A DNA stretch of 64,000 nucleotides from Streptomyces sp. MMG1121 (lineage in GTDB: Bacteria > Actinomycetota > Actinomycetes > Streptomycetales > Streptomycetaceae): assembly GCF_001280015.1 (NCBI RefSeq), contig NZ_LGDV01000038.1:310001-374000 (forward strand), written 5' to 3'. Under the pieces are notes generated by a model. The model had not been told where the DNA came from and ran no database searches. It was given only the letters and a program-made list of their open reading frames with translations. This document shows positions 36,303 through 45,306 of the stretch, in pieces. A program made the translations under genes and the position numbers. Numbering within the stretch: position 1 is the first letter of the stretch; the number at the start of each line of letters is the position of its first letter.

Positions 36303-37962
36303 GCCCCGGACTCCCCGCCGTCAGATAGCCGTTGGCGCCCTTCAGGGTGCCCTTCGCGTCGTACGACCAGGACTGGTCCGCCGAGCCCGTGCACGAGGCG
36401 ATCGCGGCACCCGAGGCACCGGCCGTCAGGCACTTGCCGGACTGCCGGCCGGCCAGGGCGCCGGTGACCGCCGAACTCCCGTGTCCCTTGCGGTCGAAGA
36501 CGTACGTCGTGATCGAGCGGGGCGCGAGCGTGGCGGACACGGTCCCGCCGTCGACCGACGGCGTCGCGACGGCCGCCCAGTTCTCGTCGGCCGAGGTCCG
36601 CACCGCCTGCGTCGCCCGCACCGGCGTGCCGCTGTTGAAGTGCAGGTTCAGAGGGGTGTCGGTGGTGTTGTGGTTGTTCACCACGACGACCCACTGGCCG
36701 CCTCGGTCGTACGACGACACCTCGACGCCGTCCGGCGCCCCGGTCACGTTGTGCGCGACCGACCCCGGCCGGACGAACTTGCTGTACTGGCCGAGCGCGT
36801 AGTACCGCTTGGTGAAGTACAGCTTCTGGTTGCCGTTCGTCGCGTAGTCGGGGTCGTAGTAGATCAGGCCGTCGTTCCAGCCCTGGTCGTTGTGGGCGGT
36901 CGGATCGGTGCCGTAACCGCTGGCCAGCGCCACCCACCACTGGAACGCCGAGTCGTGGGAGGTCGCGAAGTCCTTGTAGATGATCCGCGACGTCAGCAGG
37001 GCGTTGTCGATCGTCGGGTCGTACTCCTGGTTCCAGCCCGTCGTGCCCTTGCCGAAGCAGCAGATCTCGGTGGCCCAGGAGCTCTTGCCGACCGACCTCG
37101 ACGTCTCGTAGACATTGCCGAGCCGGCCGTCGTCGGGGTTGTCGTACGTGTGATGGGCCAGCTTGTCGACGTACTGGGCGGTGCCCGGCTGTGCGATCCA
37201 CTGCGGCACTTCGCTGGTGAACTGCGTGGTCCTGCTGGACTCGTCGGCGATGATGCCGGTCCGCTGGTGCCGGGCCCGCTGCTCGGCGCCCAGCGCGCGC
37301 ACGATGTCGTCACGCTGGTCGACCGGCACCGGCATGCCCTCCTGGCCGCAGTCGGCGAAACTGTTGTCCGGCTCGTTGAACGGGCTGATGTAGTCGAGCC
37401 GTACGCCCTGCCGCGCGAAGTGATCGGTCACGTCGGCGACGTACTTCGCGAAGTCGGCCTCGTTCTCCGCCTTCAACTGGCCGCCGCAGCTCCTGCCGTT
37501 CGTCGTCCACCGGGCAGGTGCGCTGTTGACGAAGCCGATCAGGTCCTTGACCCCGTACTTCGCCGCGTACGTGAGGAAGGTCCGGCCGCCCTTGTCCTTG
37601 CTCCAGTCGTAGGAGCCGTCGGCCTTCAGGAAGTCCTCGGCGGCGCGAGCCGGAGTGGTGACCGCGGTGCCGCCGCCACCGATGTTGTAGCGGTACGAGC
37701 TGAGGTCCAACCCCTGCTTCGAGAAGAGGAGTTGGGCGACCCTGGCCTGCACCTTCGGGTCGAAGTGCTGGAGGTCGTCGACCCACCAGGCACCCGAGGC
37801 GCCGATGTCGTCGATGGTCTGGGCGGCGTGGGGGGAGACCTCGGCGGCGGCCGGGGCGGCGGTGGCACTCGCGGGTGGGGAGACGAGCAGAGCCGCGCCG
37901 ACGGCCAGTGCGGCCGAGGCTGCCGGCAGCAGGAATCTCTTGCGGGGGTGAGACACGTGCAT
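36274..37962 (-). CDS. GH30-type endo-beta-1,6-galactanase with truncated CBM13
   Basis: A 562-residue secreted hydrolase. Signal peptide about 1-40 (LLPAASAALAVGAALLVSPP). Catalytic barrel: TIDDIGASGAWWVDDLQHF, YRYNIGGGGTAV, RLDYISPFNEPDNSF (acid/base Glu in FNEP) and SSWATEICCFG (candidate nucleophile Glu). A beta-side domain follows and then the first part of a CBM13 (GALAGRQSGKCLTAG, CTGSADQSW) before the frame breaks. By resemblance to the Streptomyces 1,6-galactanase with the same domain order it would cut beta-1,6-galactan side chains. Start uncertain: ATG 37962, GTG 37956 (GGAAGG at 7 nt) or ATG 37977, which overlaps the ROK stop as ATGA. Confidence 0.83.
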   Translation of the reverse strand: MHVSHPRKRFLLPAASAALAVGAALLVSPPASATAAPAAAEVSPHAAQTIDDIGASGAWWVDDLQHFDPKVQARVAQLLFSKQGLDLSSYRYNIGGGGTAVTTPARAAEDFLKADGSYDWSKDKGGRTFLTYAAKYGVKDLIGFVNSAPARWTTNGRSCGGQLKAENEADFAKYVADVTDHFARQGVRLDYISPFNEPDNSFADCGQEGMPVPVDQRDDIVRALGAEQRARHQRTGIIADESSRTTQFTSEVPQWIAQPGTAQYVDKLAHHTYDNPDDGRLGNVYETSRSVGKSSWATEICCFGKGTTGWNQEYDPTIDNALLTSRIIYKDFATSHDSAFQWWVALASGYGTDPTAHNDQGWNDGLIYYDPDYATNGNQKLYFTKRYYALGQYSKFVRPGSVAHNVTGAPDGVEVSSYDRGGQWVVVVNNHNTTDTPLNLHFNSGTPVRATQAVRTSADENWAAVATPSVDGGTVSATLAPRSITTYVFDRKGHGSSAVTGALAGRQSGKCLTAGASGAAIASCTGSADQSWSYDAKGTLKGANGYLTAGSPGPDGERRGHR

Positions 37963-37973
37963 CCCTTCCGTCG

Positions 37974-39230
37974 TCATGAAGGCGGTGCGGTACGGCTCCT
38001 CGCGGGCGTGGTAGTGCGCTTGGCGGTGGTGCCGGTCCTGTGGCCGACGGACTGCAGCGCCCCTTCCAGCGCGAACGTCGCCGCGCCGAGGGACACCGGG
38101 TCGGTGGGGATCGGCGAGAGGACGATCTCGGTCGCGGCCAGCGGCCGGCGCAGCGTGTGCCGGGTGACGGCCCGGCGGACCTCGTCGAGCAGCGGCTCGC
38201 CGAGCCGGGCGGCGACCCAGCTGCTGAGCACGACCACTTCGGGATTGAGGAGGTTGATCAGGTCGGAGATCCCGGCGCCGAGGTAACGGGCCGTGTCCCG
38301 GACCACCTTGAGCGCCACCGGATCGCCCGCCGCGCCCGCACGGGCCAGCGCGTCGATGGTGGCCGTCTGGTCCTCGGGGTGCAACAGGGCGGAGCGCGGG
38401 CTCAGTTCGCGCAGATTCTGCATGATGCCGGGCGCGCCGACGTACGTCTCGACACAGCCGTGGTTGCCGCAGTGGCACAGCCGGCCGTCCAGCACGAGCG
38501 TGGTGTGCCCCCATTCGCCGGCGCTGTTGCTCACCCCCCGGTGCAGTCCGCCGCCGAGGGCCAGACCGGCACCGACTCCCGTGCCCAGATTGACCACCAC
38601 CGCGTCCCCGCGGCCCCGCGCGGCCCCGAACCACAGCTCCGCCACCGCGCAGGCGCGCAGCGGATTGTCCAGGTACAGGGGGTAGGCGATGTGTTCGGCG
38701 AGCAGATCGAGGAAGGGCACGTCGTGCCAGTTCCAGTTGGGCGCGTACTCCGCGACGCCGCTGTCCCGGTCCACCTGGCCCGGCACGCTGACCCCGACGC
38801 CGAGCACCCGGGCCGCCTCGACCCCGGCCTGCGCCACCACCGAGCCGACGGTGGCGGCGACCTGCCCGACCACCTGCTCCGGGCGGCTCTCGCCGGGCCG
38901 CATGTCCTCGTCGGCGCGGGCCAGCACGTTCAGTGCCAGGTCGAACAGCTCGACGTGGACGTACGTCTCCGCGATGTCCACACCGATCAGCGCGCCGCCC
39001 GACGCGTTGACGGCCACCAGGCCCCGTGGCCGGCCGCCGGCCGAGTCCTCGAACCCGACCTCGGTGATCATGCGGAGGTCCAGCAGCTCGCCGACCAGCG
39101 TGGCGACCGTGGCCAGGCTCAGGCCGGTGGCGGCAGCCAGCTCCTGCCGGGAGGTGGGAGACTCGGCGATGATCTGGCGCAGCACCTCGTAGCGGTTCGC
39201 GGTGCGGATGTCACGTGATGTGCGCTTCAC
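37974..39230 (-). CDS. ROK-family transcriptional regulator
   Basis: A 418-residue repressor. N-terminal MarR-like HTH (NRYEVLRQIIAESPTSRQELAAATGLSLATVATLVGELLDL, about 12-52). The ROK sugar-binding part has GALIGVDIAETYVHVELFD, VNLGTGVGAGLALGGGLHRG and the zinc motif CHCGNHGCVETYVG (three Cys and one His). It precedes the GH30 gene with a possible ATGA overlap and lies beside the galactoside import operon, so a galactose-type inducer is likely. A CAAGGGGTTAGG motif upstream (39321-39332) may be its operator. Confidence 0.92.
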   Translation of the reverse strand: MKRTSRDIRTANRYEVLRQIIAESPTSRQELAAATGLSLATVATLVGELLDLRMITEVGFEDSAGGRPRGLVAVNASGGALIGVDIAETYVHVELFDLALNVLARADEDMRPGESRPEQVVGQVAATVGSVVAQAGVEAARVLGVGVSVPGQVDRDSGVAEYAPNWNWHDVPFLDLLAEHIAYPLYLDNPLRACAVAELWFGAARGRGDAVVVNLGTGVGAGLALGGGLHRGVSNSAGEWGHTTLVLDGRLCHCGNHGCVETYVGAPGIMQNLRELSPRSALLHPEDQTATIDALARAGAAGDPVALKVVRDTARYLGAGISDLINLLNPEVVVLSSWVAARLGEPLLDEVRRAVTRHTLRRPLAATEIVLSPIPTDPVSLGAATFALEGALQSVGHRTGTTAKRTTTPARSRTAPPS

Positions 39231-39313
39231 GCGGGTGCCCCTCCCATCCCTTCCAGATCGGGCCGGGGCGGCATCGGCACCGGCGCGGCCGTCAGGCTAT
39301 GGGCTGCGAGCGG

Positions 39314-39336
39314 CTTTCGACAAGGGGTTAGGAAAG
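39314..39336 (-). promoter_or_regulatory. CAAGGGGTTAG motif before the ROK gene
   Basis: CAAGGGGTTAG (39321-39331) sits between CTTTC (39314-39318) and GAAAG (39332-39336), 84 bp upstream of the ROK start. It shares its core with the site before the solute-binding protein gene. Confidence 0.4.
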
Positions 39337-39394
39337 GGGCTGTAGGAAGTCGCGGGTCCGGCACCTCGACGCCGCCGGGCGGCGGACGCGGCCG

Positions 39395-40714
<1,320 letters not shown>

Positions 40715-40814
40715 TCAGGGAAGCCGTCTGCGGATTTCGTTGCCACGATCGTCTTTTTCAGCGTATTCGAAATTTTGCTGGCCTCTTGAGCACGATATCG
40801 GTACTTTCGGCTCC

Positions 40815-41489
40815 ATGACCCAGGAACCGCTTCCCGCCCGGCTGCCCGTCACCGACCGTACTCGTCACCGCAGGCTGCGCGAGCAGGGCCGCCTGGAGCG
40901 GGCGGAGCTGGAGGCGGTCCTCGACGCCGCCTTCGTCTGTCACCTGGGCGTCCTGGTCGAGGGGCGGCCCGTCGTCGTGCCGACCGTCTACGGGCGCGAC
41001 GAGCGGTGGCTGTATCTGCACGGCTCCGTGGCCAGCCGCAGCCTGGCCGGGGACACCCCCGTGTGCGTGACCGTCACGCACGTCGACGGGCTGGTGCTCG
41101 CCCGGTCCGTCTTCGAGCACGGCGTCAACTACCGCAGCGCCATGATCCACGGCACGGCCCGCAAGGTCACCGACCCCGAGGAGAAACTGGAGGGCCTGCG
41201 CCTGCTCACCGAGCACTCCGCGCCGGGACAGTGGTCCTACGCCCGCCGGCCCAGCCGCAAGGAACTGGCCGCCACCACCCTCCTCGCCCTCTCCCTGGAC
41301 GAGGCCTCCGTCAAGATCCGCACCGGCGCCCCGGAGGACGGCGACGGACCCGACGCGGCCCTCGGTCTGTGGGCCGGGGTCCTGCCGCTGACCGCGGTCT
41401 GGGGCACCCCGGAGCCCGACCCGGCACTGCCGCCCGGCACCGCCGCACCGGAGCACATCGCGCGCCGTGCGGGGACCCGGCACGGCTGA
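40815..41489 (+). CDS. Pyridoxamine-phosphate-oxidase-like flavin-binding protein
   Basis: A 224-residue protein with a split-barrel fold. AVLDAAFVCHLGVLVEGRPVVVPTVYGRDERWLYLHGS is the typical start of the Pyridox_ox_2 family, followed by SVFEHGVNYRSAMIHGTARKV and GQWSYARRPSRKELAATTLLAL. Members bind FMN or F420; catalytic role here unknown. The ATG at 40815 has no clear Shine-Dalgarno and TACTTT ends 7 nt upstream, so it may be leaderless. The radical-SAM gene starts 58 bp downstream on the same strand and may be co-transcribed. Confidence 0.85.
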   Translation: MTQEPLPARLPVTDRTRHRRLREQGRLERAELEAVLDAAFVCHLGVLVEGRPVVVPTVYGRDERWLYLHGSVASRSLAGDTPVCVTVTHVDGLVLARSVFEHGVNYRSAMIHGTARKVTDPEEKLEGLRLLTEHSAPGQWSYARRPSRKELAATTLLALSLDEASVKIRTGAPEDGDGPDAALGLWAGVLPLTAVWGTPEPDPALPPGTAAPEHIARRAGTRHG

Positions 41490-41547
41490 GCCGGAGGCGG
41501 GGGCATACGGTGAGAGCCGCACGCCTGAGCCGGGAGGAGACAGACGG

Positions 41548-42897
41548 ATGGGCAGTCGTACCGCGCTGGTCGAGGATCTGATGGAGCGCTTCCCGCATGT
41601 GCCACGGGAGGCCGTCTTCAAGGAGGACCTGCTCCGTGGCGGCGTCGCCTTCGACCCGTCCGCCCTCAGCGACAACGAGAGCGGCGAGGTCAAGCCGAAG
41701 TCGTACTTCATCTTCTCCTTCGACCACGGCACCCTGCCCGAGCTGGGCGAGGCCGCGCTCCGGCGCCCGCCGGAGGAGATCATCCTCACCGGCGGGCCGT
41801 ACGACCTGCGCCGTACCGTCGTCTCCGTACGGGTGAATCCGGCCTCTCCGTACCGGGTGGCCGCCGACGACGAGGGGCTGCTCGGGCTCTACCTCGACGG
41901 CAAGCGCATCGCGGACGTCGGCGTGCCGCCCATGCCGGAGTACTACCGGCACACCCTCTCCAACGGGAAGTCCGTGATGGAGGTGGCCCCGACGATCCAG
42001 TGGGGCTATCTGATCTACCTCACCGTCTTCCGGGTCTGCCAGTACTTCGGCGCCAAGGAGGAGTGCCAGTACTGCGACATCAACCACAACTGGCGCCAGC
42101 ACAAGGCGGCCGGGCGGCCGTACACCGGCGTGAAGGACGTCGACGAGGTCCTGGAAGCCCTGGAGATCATCGACCGGTACGACACCCAGAAGGCCTCCAC
42201 CGCGTACACGCTGACCGGCGGCGCCATCACCTCCAAGCTCCAGGGCCGTGACGAGGCCGACTTCTACGGCATGTACGCCAAGGCCATCGAGGAGCACTTC
42301 CCGAACCGCTGGATCGGCAAGGTCGTCGCCCAGGCGCTGCCCAAGGACGACGTGCAGCGCTTCAAGGACTACGGCGTGCAGATCTACCACCCCAACTTCG
42401 AGGTGTGGGACCGCCGGCTGTTCGAGCTGTACTGCCCCGGCAAGGAGCGCTACGTCGGCCGTGACGAGTGGCACAAGCGGATCTTGGACTCCGCCGAGGT
42501 GTTCGGCGCGCGCAACGTGATCCCGAACTTCGTGGCGGGCGTGGAGATGGCCGAGCCGTTCGGGTTCACGACGGTGGACGAGGCGATCGCGTCGACCACC
42601 GAGGGGCTGCGCTTCTTCATGTCGCACGGCATCACGCCCCGCTTCACCACCTGGTGCCCGGAGCCCACCACCCCGCTCGGCAAGGCCAACCCGCAGGGTG
42701 CGCCGCTCGAGTACCACATCCGGCTGCTGCAGGCCTATCGCCAGACCATGGACGACTTCGGGCTCTCCTCCCCGCCCGGTTACGGCCCGCCCGGACCCGG
42801 CAACGCGGTCTTCTCCGTCAGCTCCTTCATGGACAGCCTGCCCGCGGCCGAGTCGACGGAGGGGGCGGGTACGGCAGAGGCGACAGCCGAGGCGTGA
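41548..42897 (+). CDS. Radical-SAM protein with unusual CX8CX2C cluster motif
   Basis: A 449-residue protein. The Fe-S motif is Cys164-x8-Cys173-x2-Cys176 (VCQYFGAKEECQYCDINHN), not the standard CX3CX2C. Other radical-SAM landmarks follow: AYTLTGGAIT (GGE-like), IGKVVAQALPKDDVQRFKDYGVQIYHPNFEVWD and GARNVIPNFVAGVEMAEPFG. About 150 residues precede the motif and include an all-beta segment. The C-terminal 35 residues are disordered. GGGAGGAGA lies before ATG 41548. The reaction is unknown. It may work with the flavin-type protein just upstream. Confidence 0.87.
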   Translation: MGSRTALVEDLMERFPHVPREAVFKEDLLRGGVAFDPSALSDNESGEVKPKSYFIFSFDHGTLPELGEAALRRPPEEIILTGGPYDLRRTVVSVRVNPASPYRVAADDEGLLGLYLDGKRIADVGVPPMPEYYRHTLSNGKSVMEVAPTIQWGYLIYLTVFRVCQYFGAKEECQYCDINHNWRQHKAAGRPYTGVKDVDEVLEALEIIDRYDTQKASTAYTLTGGAITSKLQGRDEADFYGMYAKAIEEHFPNRWIGKVVAQALPKDDVQRFKDYGVQIYHPNFEVWDRRLFELYCPGKERYVGRDEWHKRILDSAEVFGARNVIPNFVAGVEMAEPFGFTTVDEAIASTTEGLRFFMSHGITPRFTTWCPEPTTPLGKANPQGAPLEYHIRLLQAYRQTMDDFGLSSPPGYGPPGPGNAVFSVSSFMDSLPAAESTEGAGTAEATAEA

Positions 42898-43131
42898 CCC
42901 GCGACCGGCCGGCGGGGCGGTGAGCGAAACGGTGCCCGTGTCCGTACCAGAGGCCGGAGTCGGGGGTCCGTCGCGTCCCGCATACGTCCCGCCACCTTGC
43001 GTCACCGGATGTGAACAGGCCGCTTGTCAGTTGTGTCGAGGCCGTGAAAGGCTCGGTGCCCTGCCGCGAGGTTCCCAGCAACTCCCTTTCACCTATGGTG
43101 AGTTGACCTCGCTCGTGGATGCAGGAGTCCC

Positions 43132-44625
43132 ATGCCCGACCTGCCGACCCCCCAGGATCCCGCCGAGGCCGCGCTGTTCTCGGAGGGCTGGGACGCGGTG
43201 CTCAGTCACGCGGACCTGTGCACCTCCGGGTCCCTGACGGCCCATCAACTGGCGACCGAGGCCTTCACGCTCGGCGTGCGTGAGGTCCGGGCGGCCGAGC
43301 GCACCCATGTACGCGGCGCCGGCCGCCGCACCGCACGGCTGCCGACGATACCGGCGCTGCTCACCGCCGTACGCGACACGGCCGCCGGCTGGGAGGCCGA
43401 CGGCCGGGGGCACAGGCTCGATCCCGACCTCAGACTGTGGCTCAACTCCGGCCAGGCGGCCCGCTTCTCGGGTCCGCCGCTGGAGCGGCCGATCGCGCTG
43501 CGCGGTCTCAGGGACATGCAGGAGGCCGACGCCTCACTGCTCTGGCTGGCCGAGGTGGAGGCGCTGCCCCTGCCCGCCGTGGCCCGCCGGCTGGGCCTGG
43601 ACCCGGCCACCGTCGGCGGCGAACTCGAACAGGTCCGCACCCTGTTCCGGGACCGCTGCCACCGCGCCCACCTGGACACCCCGCTGGACGCGCAGTGCCG
43701 CTCCTACGCCCGCCTGCTGGACGCCGTCACCCGCTCGCCGGCCGCCGACGCCCCCGAGGACCTCTCCCGGCACCTCGCCACCTGCGTGCGCTGCGCCGAG
43801 GCCGCCGCCTGTCTGCGCCTGCACGGCGGCGGACTGCCCGCCGCGCTGGCCGGCGGAGTGGTCGGCTGGGGCGGCCTGGCCTATCTGGAGCGCCGCCGGC
43901 GCGCCGCCGAGGTCCGCCTCGGCGCGGGCCGCCCGGGCGGCGCCGATCCGGCCACCGGCGCTCCGGAAGAGGGCGGCGGCCGCAGCCGGGTGCTGCGCGG
44001 CAGCCTGCTCGCGGCCGCCGTACTGCTCTCCGCGCTGGCGCTCGGCGTGTCGATGATGCCGTTGGGCGGCTCCGGCGACGACGCGGCCGCCGCCCGCGAC
44101 GACCGTCAGCCGGTCGCCGACCCCAGCGTCTCCCGCTCCGCCGGCCGCACCTCCTCACCGCCTGCCCCGACCCCCTCCGCCACCACCCCGTCCGCGGCCC
44201 CCTCCGCGACCCGTACGACGGCGAACCCCGGCCGTACGCAGCCCGGTCCCGAACCGCAGGGCAGCACCTCCTCGGCCGCACACCGGGCCGGAGGCACCGC
44301 GGACCCCGCCCCCACCTGCCGGGCCGCCTACGACCTCGTCAACCAGTGGTCCGACGGCTTCCAGGCCACCGTCACCGTCACCACCGACCGGCCCCTCACC
44401 GACTGGCGCGTGTCCTGGTCCTTCCGTGACGGCCAGCGGATCGGCCAGATGTGGGACGCGGCAGTCCACCAGGACGGCCCGCGCGTCACCGCCGGCGCCG
44501 CCGACTACAACCGCACCGTCGCCGCGCACGGCACCTTGTCCTTCGGCTTCATCGCCTCGTGGCAGGGCGCGAACCGGTCACCCCACGACCTCACGCTCAA
44601 CGGGGCGGCCTGCGCGGCTGGTTGA
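43132..44625 (+). CDS. Transmembrane sensor: sigma/zinc-finger-like N-terminus plus extracellular CBM2
   Basis: A 497-residue protein. Residues about 1-215 look like sigma-factor-type helices with a region-4-like HTH (ADASLLWLAEVEALPLPAVARRLGLDPATVGGELEQ). At about 205-225 there is an anti-sigma zinc-finger signature HLATCVRC (HxxxCxxC). One membrane segment follows at about 286-307 (GSLLAAAVLLSALALGVSMM), then a Ser/Thr/Pro linker. The last 100 residues, from CRAAYDLVNQWSDGFQATVT to ASWQGANRSPHDLTLNGAAC, are a family-2 carbohydrate-binding module. Regulator inside, cellulose or chitin binder outside: it may report polysaccharide contact. The 234-bp gap upstream holds only its promoter region. 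Confidence 0.82.
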   Translation: MPDLPTPQDPAEAALFSEGWDAVLSHADLCTSGSLTAHQLATEAFTLGVREVRAAERTHVRGAGRRTARLPTIPALLTAVRDTAAGWEADGRGHRLDPDLRLWLNSGQAARFSGPPLERPIALRGLRDMQEADASLLWLAEVEALPLPAVARRLGLDPATVGGELEQVRTLFRDRCHRAHLDTPLDAQCRSYARLLDAVTRSPAADAPEDLSRHLATCVRCAEAAACLRLHGGGLPAALAGGVVGWGGLAYLERRRRAAEVRLGAGRPGGADPATGAPEEGGGRSRVLRGSLLAAAVLLSALALGVSMMPLGGSGDDAAAARDDRQPVADPSVSRSAGRTSSPPAPTPSATTPSAAPSATRTTANPGRTQPGPEPQGSTSSAAHRAGGTADPAPTCRAAYDLVNQWSDGFQATVTVTTDRPLTDWRVSWSFRDGQRIGQMWDAAVHQDGPRVTAGAADYNRTVAAHGTLSFGFIASWQGANRSPHDLTLNGAACAAG

Positions 44626-44633
44626 GCGCCCGG

Positions 44634-45050
44634 ACCACCGGCGCGCAGGACGTCCGGTCTCCCGGCGTCGTCGGTTGCGGCGACGGCCGTGCAGGCGACG
44701 ATACGGAGATCCGGGCCGGGGACCATGAGGACGCCGAGGTCGAGGGCCGGATCGCCGACCACGGGATGTTCGACGGTCTTGCGGTCGCCGGTGTGCGGGC
44801 CCGCGCTGCCGTTGGACCACAGGCGGGCGAAGCGGGGGCTGGTGTGCGGCAGCCGGTCGACCAGCGGGGCGAGTCGGGTGTCGTCGGGGTGGGCCGCGGC
44901 CGTGACCCGCAGGTCGGCGATGAGATTGCCCCGGTCCCAGCCGCACGTACGAGGGACGCCGATGGTGGCGGTCCGCATCCGGGTCCAGCTGACCGGCGTC
45001 CAGCCGGCGGCGCAGACCACGACCGGCGCGTCGCCCGGCTGCCGCACAAG
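44634..45050 (-). pseudogene. Relic of an XRE-type regulator with MmyB-like ligand domain
   Basis: On the minus strand one frame reads RQPGDAPVVVCAAGWTPVSW, then GNLIADLRVTAAAHPDDTRL, then SPRFARLWSNGSAGPHTGDR, VEHPVVGDPALDLGVL and PGPDLRIVACTAVAATDDA. These are the consecutive motifs of the C-terminal MmyB-like domain of Streptomyces HTH regulators. The N-terminal HTH is absent, part of the middle is missing between SWTRM and GNLI, and no start is present. The surrounding 44.63-45.3 kb has no other gene. Confidence 0.7.
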
Positions 45051-45240
45051 TCGGCACTCTCCCGGGCGAGCGGCGCGACTGCGCAGCGGCCTCGGACGCC
45101 ATTGGCCGAAACCGGGCCTGGTCAACGGCACCGGCAACGCGGCTGAGGCCGGTGGGGGTGCGGCGAGGCACACGCGTACGGGGTCGGCCGCTGACCCGCC
45201 GGCAGGCCGTGGCACGTCCAGCACTTGTCGGCGCGAGTGA

Positions 45241-45284
45241 GCACGGGTGGGTCGCACGCTGTTCCGCGTGCGGCCCACCCGTGC
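45241..45284. terminator. Long terminator hairpin after the phosphatase gene
   Basis: GCACGGGTGGGTCGCACGC and GCGTGCGGCCCACCCGTGC pair over 19 bp with one T/G wobble around a TGTTCC loop, 23 bp past the stop of the minus-strand phosphatase gene. Confidence 0.8.
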
Positions 45285-45306
45285 CGGAGTCACGGGCTGC
45301 CGAGGG

